From: Dehalococcoidia bacterium
GTDB lineage: Bacteria; Chloroflexota; Dehalococcoidia; Dehalococcoidales; UBA1222
DNA: 10,886 nucleotides
Assembly: GCA_009784845.1 (NCBI GenBank)
Contig: WQXK01000026.1
Location: 1 to 10,886 of the forward strand
Direction of reading: 5' to 3'
Shown: positions 1 through 6,022 of the stretch, in pieces
How the letters are laid out: every line of letters starts with the position of its first letter
Numbering within the stretch: the first letter of the stretch is position 1
The notes under the pieces: generated by a model
What the model saw: only the letters and a program-made list of their open reading frames with translations
Told to the model about the DNA's origin: nothing
Database searches by the model: none
Translations under genes and position numbers: made by a program

Positions 1-146
1 ACATGGGCGCTGTAATGGAGGCTATTGTACGTGCCAAGCCAAGCGGTGCCAAGGGGCAGTACATCAAGAGCGTTACCATGAAGACCACCATGGGTCCCGG
101 TATTCCTTTGGCTGTTAAACTGGCTGAGTCTATGACTACAGCTTAG
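1..146 (+). CDS. rplA: 50S ribosomal protein L1, C-terminal end (partial)
   Basis: Only the last 48 codons are present. The reading frame begins at base 3 and ends at TAG 144-146. The translation contains [14 protein letters not shown] followed by a TMGPGIPL segment, which matches the C-terminal end of bacterial L1 (AKPxxAKGxYxK, then TMGPG). L1 binds 23S rRNA at the mobile L1 stalk and helps release deacylated tRNA from the E site; in many bacteria it also represses its own rplKA mRNA. The gene lies 161 bases upstream of rplJ, the usual rplK-rplA-rplJ-rplL order, so rplK is expected just left of the window. No intrinsic terminator lies directly after the stop; the first one downstream is the rplJ attenuator. 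Identity is secure despite the short fragment. Confidence 0.93.
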   Translation, partial: MGAVMEAIVRAKPSGAKGQYIKSVTMKTTMGPGIPLAVKLAESMTTA

Positions 147-164
147 GTAATTTAATAATTCGGA

Positions 165-225
165 TGTCCTAAGACAGCGGGTGTTTGCCACAAGGCGAAC
201 TTAATCATGCGGCCTGCCGAGGATA
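165..225 (+). ncRNA. L10 leader (rplJL autoregulatory mRNA element)
   Basis: This region between rplA and rplJ folds by eye into the L10-leader architecture. An outer stem pairs 165-170 with 220-225. An asymmetric internal loop (171-176 against 218-219) resembles the kink-turn of this family. A second stem pairs 177-181 with 213-217, and a hairpin pairs 183-189 with 194-200 around the loop ACAA. The conserved-looking strings AAGACAGCGGGTG, CTTAATC and CCTGCCGAGG are present. In known examples the L10(L12)4 complex binds this RNA to repress rplJ-rplL. Here the outer stem overlaps a likely antiterminator strand at 218-224. The assignment rests on motif recognition and manual pairing. Confidence 0.82.
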
Positions 226-260
226 ACAAATTTCGTAGCAGTATTGTTATGCTTTTTGAA

Positions 261-287
261 GTCCTCGCGATTGCCGCGAGGACTTTT
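261..287 (+). terminator. Intrinsic terminator/attenuator in the rplJ leader
   Basis: A perfect 9-bp stem pairs 261-269 (GTCCTCGCG) with 275-283 (CGCGAGGAC) around a 5-nt loop and is followed by TTTT at 284-287. It sits 7 bases before the rplJ SD, so it terminates transcription before the gene rather than after one, as an attenuator does. The left arm 261-267 can pair instead with 218-224 of the L10 leader (seven pairs, one of them G-U), which would give an antiterminator. Confidence 0.85.
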
Positions 288-293
288 GTATAC

Positions 294-304
294 AAGGAGG
301 TGAT
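294..304 (+). promoter_or_regulatory. Strong ribosome binding site for rplJ
   Basis: AAGGAGGTGAT is complementary to nearly the whole 3' end of 16S rRNA. It lies 7 bases (from the end of AAGGAGG) before GTG 308, which decides in favour of this GTG as the rplJ start. The strong site suits a gene whose product is needed at ribosome stoichiometry. Confidence 0.85.
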
Positions 305-307
305 AAG

Positions 308-832
308 GTGAAAAAAGAAGCTAAACCCGGTGTGGTTTCTGCCATCAGTGAAGTACTGGGCAAGTCTACGGCTGGTGTGGTTACGACTTATCAGGGCGTT
401 CCAACGCCTGAGATCGTTAATCTGCGACATAAGTTGCGCGATGCCAATCTGGAGTTCAAGGTTGTAAAGAACACCATGATGCGCCGTGCCGCTCAGGAGG
501 CTGGACTTGATTTTCTGTCAACCCATTTTGACGGCGCTAATGCCGTTGTGTTGGGATATGACGACGTATCGGCCCCGGCGCGTGTGCTGACCCAGTTTAT
601 TTCATCGTCCGGTGTCGGCATGACTGTCAGGGGCGGATTCCTTGAGGACCGCTGGCTTAGTGACGGCGAGGTTAATATTTTGGCTACATTGCCTACAAAG
701 GGTGAGTTGGTGGCAAAAGTGCTGGGTGGACTGCAAGGACCGATTGTCGGCCTGGTACAGGCGCTTTCCAGCCCTATGTTGGGCATAGTTTACGCATTAA
801 ATGCAAGAATACAACAAATGGAGGGTAATTAA
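308..832 (+). CDS. rplJ: 50S ribosomal protein L10
   Basis: This 174-residue protein is the base of the ribosomal stalk. It binds 23S rRNA near the GTPase-associated centre and carries L7/L12 dimers on its C-terminal helix. It begins MKKEAKPGVV, followed by the L10 core: ISEVLGKSTAGVVTTYQGV, LRHKLRDANLEFKVVKNTM and a GFLEDRWLSDGEV segment. It ends in the amphipathic helix (QGPIVGLVQAL...ALNARIQQMEG) expected to bind L12. The length is normal for the family. The start is GTG, supported by the full SD at 294-304; no better start lies nearby. It is followed by rplL after 6 bases, so the two are co-transcribed. Expression is probably controlled by the L10 leader and attenuator at 165-287, with L10(L12)4 as the likely repressor. 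Confidence 0.97.
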   Translation: MKKEAKPGVVSAISEVLGKSTAGVVTTYQGVPTPEIVNLRHKLRDANLEFKVVKNTMMRRAAQEAGLDFLSTHFDGANAVVLGYDDVSAPARVLTQFISSSGVGMTVRGGFLEDRWLSDGEVNILATLPTKGELVAKVLGGLQGPIVGLVQALSSPMLGIVYALNARIQQMEGN

Positions 833-838
833 AATAAA

Positions 839-1225
839 ATGGCTAAAATGTCTGTAGAAGAAATGGTTGCTGCGGTCAAGGAAATGACCGTTCTTGAGCT
901 TTCCGACCTTGTGAAGGCTCTTGAGAATGAATTCGGTGTACGTGCTGCCGCTCAGGTTGTAGCTGCTGCTCCTGCCGCCGCCGCTGCTGGTGCTGAAACT
1001 GCTGCTGAAGAGCAGACTGAGTTCACGGTTGTCCTAAAGGATGCCGGTGCCAACAAGATCAATGCTATTCGTGTGGTGCGCGAACTTACCGGTCTGGGCC
1101 TCAAAGAGTCCAAGGACTTGGTTGAAGGCGCTCCCAAGAACGTCAAAGAAGGCGTTAGCAAAGAAGAAGCTCAGTCAGCTAAGGCAAAACTGGAAGAAGC
1201 CGGCGCTACTGTCGAAATTAAGTAA
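839..1225 (+). CDS. rplL: 50S ribosomal protein L7/L12
   Basis: This 128-residue acidic protein is the multicopy stalk component that recruits and stimulates translational GTPases (EF-Tu, EF-G, IF2). Residues 1-35 form the dimerising N-terminal domain that docks on L10. An Ala-rich hinge follows at about 37-54. The globular C-terminal domain from about 59 contains the factor-binding signature [20 protein letters not shown] and ends in [10 protein letters not shown]. The start ATG 839 has GGAGGG at 820-825, 13 bases upstream, which is a long spacing; ATG 848 is the other in-frame choice and would drop only MAK. The gene follows rplJ by 6 bases. It is followed by the hairpin at 1253-1289 and a convergent gene, not by rpoB as in many bacteria. 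Confidence 0.97.
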   Translation: MAKMSVEEMVAAVKEMTVLELSDLVKALENEFGVRAAAQVVAAAPAAAAAGAETAAEEQTEFTVVLKDAGANKINAIRVVRELTGLGLKESKDLVEGAPKNVKEGVSKEEAQSAKAKLEEAGATVEIK

Positions 1226-1252
1226 TTTATTAAACGACTATAACACAGCAAA

Positions 1253-1289
1253 AAGCGGAGACCCTACGCAGATGGTGGGGTCTCCGCTT
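1253..1289. terminator. Shared convergent terminator of rplL and the DUF502 gene
   Basis: A 12-bp stem pairs 1253-1264 (AAGCGGAGACCC) with 1278-1289 (GGGTCTCCGCTT) around a 13-nt loop. Read on the minus strand it is followed by a T run (complement of the A run at 1250-1254), so it is a good terminator for the minus-strand gene. Read on the plus strand the tail is only moderately T-rich (CTATTGTTG), so termination of rplJL may be weaker. The minus-strand stop codon at 1264-1266 and the codons before it lie inside the hairpin. Confidence 0.82.
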
Positions 1290-1971
1290 CTATTGTTGCA
1301 GGGTTTTTGGTGATTGTAAGGTTGACCGGCTTGCCGTCAATGTTGATAAGCATTTGTGATGGTGCCAGCATCATGCCTGAAATGCACATCTTGAGGGCTT
1401 CATCTACACTGATGTCGCTACGGGTCATGTTTTCCTCAGCTACTATGGCGGAAAAACCGCTCCACGGGACAGGGGATGTTGGCAAATATATGGCGTAGTA
1501 CTTGTGGCCGTCACCTGCGGTATATTCATTGGTTATGAAGGCGATGGTATACATGGCGTTTGCCGGAAATTCCACAAGAACGACCTCACGGAATGCTGTT
1601 CTGCTGATGGCTCCTGTGCCTGAGAAGCTGGCCATTATCTGCTTTGCCCCGTTGTAAATCTGCTTGAAAATGGGTATTCGTTTGAGAATGGCGTCGCCTA
1701 ATTGTATTAGCTTTTTTCCAACGAAGTTATGCGCCAGCATACCGACCAGAAAAATGATGACAACGGTGAAAACAATCCCAAGACCGATGATATTTATGCC
1801 AAGAATGTTATGTATGATTGGTTGTAAAAAGTCATCAGCTGTGCGGAAAGCCCATACCAGCACTAACACGCTGGCAACGACAGGTACGACCACAACTACT
1901 CCGGATAGGAAAAGTGTGCGCAACCTGCCCATGAAGCGAGACCATGCCGAGTGACCGTGTTGTTTGCTCAT
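1264..1971 (-). CDS. DUF502 family two-TM membrane protein
   Basis: This 235-residue protein matches the DUF502 family by pattern. A short basic N-terminus (residues 1-19) is followed by a first membrane helix at about 20-42 (FLSGVVVVVPVVASVLVLVW). A short loop leads to a second helix at about 60-82 (IIGLGIVFTVVIIFLVGML). Next comes the family signature RIPIFKQIYNGAKQI, then a beta-rich soluble domain to the C-terminus with VVLVEFPANAMYTIAFITN and YLPTSPVPWSG. The function of the family is unknown; it is widespread in bacteria and has plant homologues. ATG 1971 has a modest AGGA at 1979-1982 on the minus strand. The gene stands alone between convergent rplL and divergent nusA, with its own extended -10 promoter and a dyad in its leader. 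Its 3' end overlaps the terminator stem. Confidence 0.88.
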   Translation of the reverse strand: MSKQHGHSAWSRFMGRLRTLFLSGVVVVVPVVASVLVLVWAFRTADDFLQPIIHNILGINIIGLGIVFTVVIIFLVGMLAHNFVGKKLIQLGDAILKRIPIFKQIYNGAKQIMASFSGTGAISRTAFREVVLVEFPANAMYTIAFITNEYTAGDGHKYYAIYLPTSPVPWSGFSAIVAEENMTRSDISVDEALKMCISGMMLAPSQMLINIDGKPVNLTITKNPATIEAETPPSA

Positions 1972-1983
1972 ATTAAAATCCTA

Positions 1984-2002
1984 TTGGGAGTACAATTCCC
2001 AA
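1984..2002 (-). promoter_or_regulatory. Inverted repeat in the DUF502 5' leader
   Basis: TTGGGA-N7-TCCCAA is a perfect 6-bp dyad lying between the predicted -10 box (2015-2020) and the start codon at 1971. It ends one base before the AGGA SD at 1979-1982. It could be a DNA operator just downstream of the start site or an RNA hairpin affecting ribosome access. The bound factor is unknown. Confidence 0.45.
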
Positions 2003-2014
2003 GTATTCCACAGT

Positions 2015-2023
2015 ATTTTAGCA
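2015..2023 (-). promoter_or_regulatory. Extended -10 promoter of the DUF502 gene
   Basis: On the minus strand the sequence TGCTAAAAT fits an extended -10 element (TGnTAtAAT with one mismatch). No good -35 lies at the matching distance. The predicted transcription start is near 2008, giving a leader of about 36 bases. Confidence 0.5.
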
Positions 2024-2086
2024 CTTTGGCGGCAGTAATATAAAGAAACCTACATTAAATTGACGCAGTCGGACTTATAAAAATTG

Positions 2087-2115
2087 TTGCATACGGGTAG
2101 CTGCTGTGTTATAAT
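2087..2115 (+). promoter_or_regulatory. Sigma-70-type promoter of the nusA operon
   Basis: TTGCAT at 2087-2092 and TATAAT at 2110-2115 are separated by 17 bases. TG at 2107-2108 adds an extended -10. Transcription should start near 2122, giving a leader of about 80 bases before the nusA start at 2203. It diverges from the DUF502 promoter about 65 bases away. Confidence 0.8.
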
Positions 2116-2135
2116 CACGACAGTAGAATACGAAT

Positions 2136-2159
2136 GGAAGTGGGCTCAAACCCACTTTC
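2136..2159 (+). promoter_or_regulatory. Terminator-like hairpin in the nusA leader
   Basis: GGAAGTGGG (2136-2144) pairs with CCCACTTTC (2151-2159) in nine pairs, one of them G-U, around the loop CTCAAA. A U-rich tail (TTTGTTGT) follows at 2160-2167. It lies about 14 bases after the predicted transcription start and 43 bases before nusA. It recalls the GTGGGC...CCCAC hairpin leaders found before rimP-nusA operons in other bacteria, although rimP is absent here. Attenuation or a transcript-stability role is inferred. Confidence 0.55.
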
Positions 2160-2202
2160 TTTGTTGTATGGCAAACAAGAAGGCTGGAGGTCTGGTACTG
2201 AG

Positions 2203-3531
2203 ATGAAAAGTGATTTCTTACTAGCCATCACGCAGCTGGCTGCGGAGAAAGGGCTTTCTAAAGACGTTGTATTGGGCGTGGTTGAGTCGGCCCTGGCATC
2301 GGCTTATCGCAAAAACAATTTTGCGCCGAATCAGGTGGTTTCGGTCAAAATCAACTCCACCAACGGCAGAGTTGAGGTTTGGGCTGAAAAGACTGTGGTC
2401 AGGTTTGTTGATGACCCGCGCACCGAGGTTTCGCTGGCTGAGGCTAAACGCTTTAAAAAAGATGCCAAAATTGATGACATCGTTAATGTTGAGTCCACTC
2501 CGCCAAATACAGGGCGTGTTGCGGCTCAGACAGCCAAACAGGTCATCCTGCAGCGATTGCATGAGGCGGAGCATAGCGCCATATTTGATGAGTTTTCTGG
2601 CAAAGCCGGCGACATTGTTTCCGGCGTTGTACGTCGTGTGGATCCAAAGCAGGTAACTATTGATTTGGGCCGTATTGAGGCTGTTATGCCTGTTGCGGAG
2701 CAGTCTCCCGCAGAGCATTATCGTGCGGGACAGCGCCTGCGCGTGTATCTGGTGGAGGTTGCCCAGACGGCGCGCAGTCCTATGTTGGTTGTCTCGCGCT
2801 CTCATCCCAATTTGCTACGCTGTCTGCTGGAACTTGAGGTGCCGGAAGTTTTCAATGATACCATCGAAATTAAATCTGTGGTGCGTGAAGCCGGTTTCCG
2901 CAGTAAAGTGGCTGTTGCCGCCAAGCAGGAAGGTGTTGATGCTGTTGGCTGCTGCGTCGGTCTGCGTGGCATTCGCATCCAGAACATAGTTAGTGAGTTG
3001 GGCGGTGAAAAGATTGACGTGGTCAATTGGAGTCCTGATCCGGCCATATTTATCGCCAGTGCCCTTTCTCCGGCGCAGGTGGCGGCGGTGAAAGTGGACG
3101 AAAAACGCAAGTCGGCCATTGCCGTGATTCCGGACAAAATGCTGTCTTTGGCTATTGGAAAAGAAGGACAGAACGTGCGCCTTGCGGTTAAGCTGACTGG
3201 CTGGAATGTGGATATTAAGAGTGCCAGCAAAGCCGGCAAGGAAAAGATTGAGGAAGAGGCTGTTAAGGCTGTTGGCAAGACCAAAAAGGCAGCTGATGCT
3301 GAGGAGATACCTGTTGACGCAGTACCTGTGGCTACCACTGATAAGACGGATACTGTCAAGGGACTGCGCTTTTCAGAGGATATTATTCCTGCTACGAGTG
3401 ATGCCGCAGGCGGCAAGGACAAGGATAAGAAAAAGAAAAAGAAATCTTCCAAGGAGCATGCCGAGGATGGTATTCGCCTGAAGAGATCTCGCCGCGACAG
3501 TGATATGTATGATGCAGAAGACGATATCTAG
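2203..3531 (+). CDS. nusA: Transcription termination/antitermination factor NusA
   Basis: NusA (442 residues) binds RNA polymerase near the RNA exit channel, promotes pausing and hairpin-dependent termination, and joins antitermination complexes. The N-terminal polymerase-binding domain covers about 1-130 (MKSDFLLAITQLAAEKGL). The S1 domain is at about 135-200 (GDIVSGVVRRVDPKQVTIDLG). KH1 follows, with VGCCVGLRGIRIQ near 248, then KH2 with GKEG at 319-322. From about 340 a charged tail replaces the acidic repeats of proteobacterial NusA; it includes six lysines in a row (409-414) and an acidic end. ATG 2203 is preferred over an in-frame ATG at 2134 because family members start MKSDF and GGAGG lies at 2186-2190; the upstream ATG lies in the leader hairpin without an SD. 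ylxR overlaps its 3' end. Confidence 0.96.
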   Translation: MKSDFLLAITQLAAEKGLSKDVVLGVVESALASAYRKNNFAPNQVVSVKINSTNGRVEVWAEKTVVRFVDDPRTEVSLAEAKRFKKDAKIDDIVNVESTPPNTGRVAAQTAKQVILQRLHEAEHSAIFDEFSGKAGDIVSGVVRRVDPKQVTIDLGRIEAVMPVAEQSPAEHYRAGQRLRVYLVEVAQTARSPMLVVSRSHPNLLRCLLELEVPEVFNDTIEIKSVVREAGFRSKVAVAAKQEGVDAVGCCVGLRGIRIQNIVSELGGEKIDVVNWSPDPAIFIASALSPAQVAAVKVDEKRKSAIAVIPDKMLSLAIGKEGQNVRLAVKLTGWNVDIKSASKAGKEKIEEEAVKAVGKTKKAADAEEIPVDAVPVATTDKTDTVKGLRFSEDIIPATSDAAGGKDKDKKKKKKSSKEHAEDGIRLKRSRRDSDMYDAEDDI

Positions 3532-3802
3532 CCGTAAGGTACCGCAGCGCACCTGTGTTGCCTGCCGTGAAGTGCAGGGGAAGAAGGGTTTGATACGCAT
3601 TGTGCGTCAACCTGAGGGTGGCGTATGCATTGACCTGCAGGGACGTATGAATGGGCGGGGGGCATACCTCTGTGCCAAGCTTGAGTGTTGGCAGTCCTGT
3701 TTTACGTCCAACAGGCTGGACCACGTGCTTAAAATCCATATCGCAGCGGAAGAACGCGCGCGGTTGTTGGCTGAGGGCCGCAGCCTGATAGGAGGTGGCT
3801 AA
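3509..3802 (+). CDS. ylxR: YlxR-family (DUF448) small nucleic-acid-binding protein
   Basis: This protein of about 97 residues has the full DUF448/YlxR pattern: [24 protein letters not shown], then a short G-rich turn ([10 protein letters not shown]), [12 protein letters not shown] and a basic helical end. Members are small proteins encoded between nusA and infB. They have been proposed to bind RNA or act as nucleoid-associated regulators, and the molecular role is not settled. Three in-frame starts exist (GTG 3500, ATG 3509, ATG 3512), all inside the nusA 3' end, and none has a strong SD. Initiation is therefore probably coupled to nusA translation; ATG 3509 is a choice, not a proof. The stop TAA at 3800-3802 shares one base with the infB ATG. 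The ylxQ (L7Ae-like) gene that often follows is absent. Confidence 0.9.
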   Translation: MMQKTISSRKVPQRTCVACREVQGKKGLIRIVRQPEGGVCIDLQGRMNGRGAYLCAKLECWQSCFTSNRLDHVLKIHIAAEERARLLAEGRSLIGGG

Positions 3803-5598
3803 TGTCTGAAACTGAAAAACAAAGTACCGCTGAGGCGGCGATGCCGCAGCTGGAATTACCGCGCAGCATGAGTGTGCGCGACCTGGCGGATATGCTCAAG
3901 GCAACTCCTGTGGATGTCATCAAGCATTTGATGCGGCAGGGTCTGATGGCTAACATCAATCAGGTCGTCGATTACGAAATGGCATCCAAGGTTGCCGAAG
4001 CCATGGGGTTTGAGGCGCGTCCGCAGACGCAGGAAGCGCGCAAAGCCAGCGTGATTTCGGAAATTAAGAAGCAACAACAGCAGATGTCGGAGGGCTCAGG
4101 CAATCTGAAGATCCGTCCGCCTGTAGTCACTATTATGGGACATGTAGACCATGGCAAAACGCGTATTCTGGATGCCATACGCCAGACCAATGTGATGGAA
4201 GGCGAAGCCGGTGGTATTACGCAGCACATCGGTGCCTACCAGGTGGATATTAACGGGCAAAAAATCACCTTCCTTGATACGCCCGGACATGAGGCTTTCA
4301 CTGCCATGCGTGCCCGTGGCGCTCAGGTAACGGATATTACCGTATTGGTGGTTGCCGCAGATGACGGTGTCATGCCGCAGACGCTGGAGGCCATCGCTCA
4401 CGCCAAGGCCGCCGGTGTACCTATCATTGTTGCCATCAATAAAATGGATAAGGCGTCAGCCAACCCGGACGTTGTGAAAAAGCAGTTGGCTGAGGCGGAG
4501 TTGTTGGTTGAGGATTGGGGTGGTGATACCATTTCAGTACCTGTTTCCGCCAAAACCAAACAGGGCATTGAGACTTTGCTGGAAAATATCCTTCTTGTGG
4601 CTGAAATGGAAAACCTGCGCGCTGATGCGGCGGGGTCTGCCAAGGGTGTGGTTATTGAGGCGCGCATGGACAAAAGCAAGGGTGCTATGGCAACCGTGCT
4701 TGTGCATGACGGCACACTGCGCACGGGTGATATGATTGTCGCCGGCGCTACATCGGGCAAAGTAAAGGCTATGTACAACGATGTCGGTAAGCAGTTGCGC
4801 AAGGCGGGTCCGGCAACCCCGGTGTCTATTCTGGGGCTTCACAGCGTGCCTCAGGTTGGTGATACGGTTCTTGTGGCCACAAGCGAGCGCCATGCGCGCA
4901 CCTTGGAGGAAGAATATCGCAAAGAGGTATCGCAGCTGGCTAAGCCTGTTAGCCTTTCCAATATATTCGATAAAATCAACGCAGGACAGGCGAAAGAATT
5001 ACCTGTGGTGCTCAAAGTTGATGTTCAGGGCTCAATTGAGCCTATCAAAGTATCTCTTGAGCGTCTCAGCACGCCTGATATTAAGGTCAATATTGTGCAT
5101 GTTGCATCAGGCAACATCAATGAGAATGATGTCAATTTGGCAATTGCTTCCAAGGGCATTGTAATTGCCTTCAATACCGGCGTGGAGTCAAACGTACAGC
5201 GTCTTGCCGATGCCGAAAAGGTGGACCTGCGGCGCTACCAGATTATCTATGAGATGATTGATGACGTAGAACGTGCAATTAAAGGTTTGCGTGAGCCGGA
5301 ATTCCAGGAGGTTGTGGACGGGCATGCCAATGTAAAAGAGGTATTCTCCGGTGCAAAAAAGACGCAGATTGCTGGTTTGTTCGTGCTGGATGGCAAGATT
5401 CGGCGTGACAGCCGTGTGCGTGTTAGCCGTGCCGATAAAGTGCTGGCTGACACAACGGTTTCAAGCCTGCGCCGCTTCAAAGAGAACGTGCGTGACGTTG
5501 CAGCCGGTTATGAATGCGGTCTTAGCCTGAATAGTTTCAACGGATTTCAGACGGGTGATATCCTCGAGTTTTATCATAAAGAGAAAGTGGATGACTAA
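3802..5598 (+). CDS. infB: Translation initiation factor IF-2
   Basis: IF-2 is the GTPase that places fMet-tRNA on the 30S subunit and drives subunit joining. At 598 residues it is a short form, because the long variable N-terminal region of enterobacterial IF-2 is missing. One IF2N helix-turn motif remains (about 17-70, [23 protein letters not shown]). The G domain shows G1 GHVDHGKT (113-120), G2 [10 protein letters not shown]3 DTPGH (159-163), G4 NKMD (213-216) and G5 SAK (249-251). Domains II, III and the C-terminal tRNA-binding domain follow ([38 protein letters not shown]). The start ATG 3802 overlaps the ylxR stop (TAATG) and has AGGAGGT at 3790-3796. Arg after GKT, where Thr or Ser is common, may be a lineage trait. 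Confidence 0.97.
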   Translation: MSETEKQSTAEAAMPQLELPRSMSVRDLADMLKATPVDVIKHLMRQGLMANINQVVDYEMASKVAEAMGFEARPQTQEARKASVISEIKKQQQQMSEGSGNLKIRPPVVTIMGHVDHGKTRILDAIRQTNVMEGEAGGITQHIGAYQVDINGQKITFLDTPGHEAFTAMRARGAQVTDITVLVVAADDGVMPQTLEAIAHAKAAGVPIIVAINKMDKASANPDVVKKQLAEAELLVEDWGGDTISVPVSAKTKQGIETLLENILLVAEMENLRADAAGSAKGVVIEARMDKSKGAMATVLVHDGTLRTGDMIVAGATSGKVKAMYNDVGKQLRKAGPATPVSILGLHSVPQVGDTVLVATSERHARTLEEEYRKEVSQLAKPVSLSNIFDKINAGQAKELPVVLKVDVQGSIEPIKVSLERLSTPDIKVNIVHVASGNINENDVNLAIASKGIVIAFNTGVESNVQRLADAEKVDLRRYQIIYEMIDDVERAIKGLREPEFQEVVDGHANVKEVFSGAKKTQIAGLFVLDGKIRRDSRVRVSRADKVLADTTVSSLRRFKENVRDVAAGYECGLSLNSFNGFQTGDILEFYHKEKVDD

Positions 5599-5952
5599 AT
5601 GGCGCATCGCTTGGAACGCTTAAACAGCCTGATTAGACAGGAACTTGCCGAACTGCTGCACCGTGAGGTGAAAGACCCGCGTTTGTCCGGTATGATTTCT
5701 ATCACAAGCGTGGATATTGCATCTGATCTTAAGTATGCCCGTGTGTATGTCAGTTCCTTGGGTGGCGAGGAAGAAAAGGACAAGGTGCTTATGTCGCTGG
5801 CAAGCGCCTCAAGCTTTATGCGCGGCGAATTATCCAGAAATTTACGCCTGCGTTATACGCCTGAGTTGGATTTTCAGTGGGATAATTCCATTGAGCACGG
5901 GGCGCATATCTTGGAGTTATTGGATCAGGTCAAGCAAGAGTATCAAAGCTGA
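5599..5952 (+). CDS. rbfA: 30S ribosome-binding factor RbfA
   Basis: RbfA (117 residues) is a single KH-like domain protein that binds the immature 30S subunit and helps process and fold the 5' region of 16S rRNA, notably during cold adaptation. Visible family features are the N-terminal RLNSLIRQELAELLHREVKDPRLSGMISITSVDIASDLKYARVY-type segment (residues 5-49) and, near the end, LRLRYTPELDFQWDNSIEHGAHILELL. The length is standard. The ATG follows the infB stop directly with no gap and no clear SD of its own (only weakly purine-rich AAAGAGAAAGTGG upstream), so translation is probably coupled to infB. Position after infB is the usual one. Confidence 0.96.
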   Translation: MAHRLERLNSLIRQELAELLHREVKDPRLSGMISITSVDIASDLKYARVYVSSLGGEEEKDKVLMSLASASSFMRGELSRNLRLRYTPELDFQWDNSIEHGAHILELLDQVKQEYQS

Positions 5953-6022
5953 TTTTGACGGCTTACGCGTTCTGTGGCAATTGGCATTTTCTGGCTCAGT
6001 CTATCAAAGATGTTGTTTTCGT

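Noticed and set aside
2060..2081. TTGACG and TATAAA as an additional promoter before nusA
   Set aside because: The spacer is only 10 bases, and a far better promoter lies at 2087-2115.
2134..2202. N-terminal extension of NusA by 23 residues from ATG 2134
   Set aside because: It starts in the leader hairpin with no SD, about 12 bases after the predicted transcription start, and the added residues do not look like NusA. The conserved MKSDF start at 2203 has GGAGG upstream.
2221..2805. Long antisense open frame inside nusA, and similar antisense frames within rplJ, infB, truB, ino1 and purA
   Set aside because: They mirror strongly conserved sense genes, lack SD sites and show no protein-like features of their own.
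5717..6022. Long N-terminal extension of TruB overlapping rbfA
   Set aside because: The sequence is the rbfA gene read in another frame and contains no TruB-like residues; homologues begin at or near MNGILNINK.
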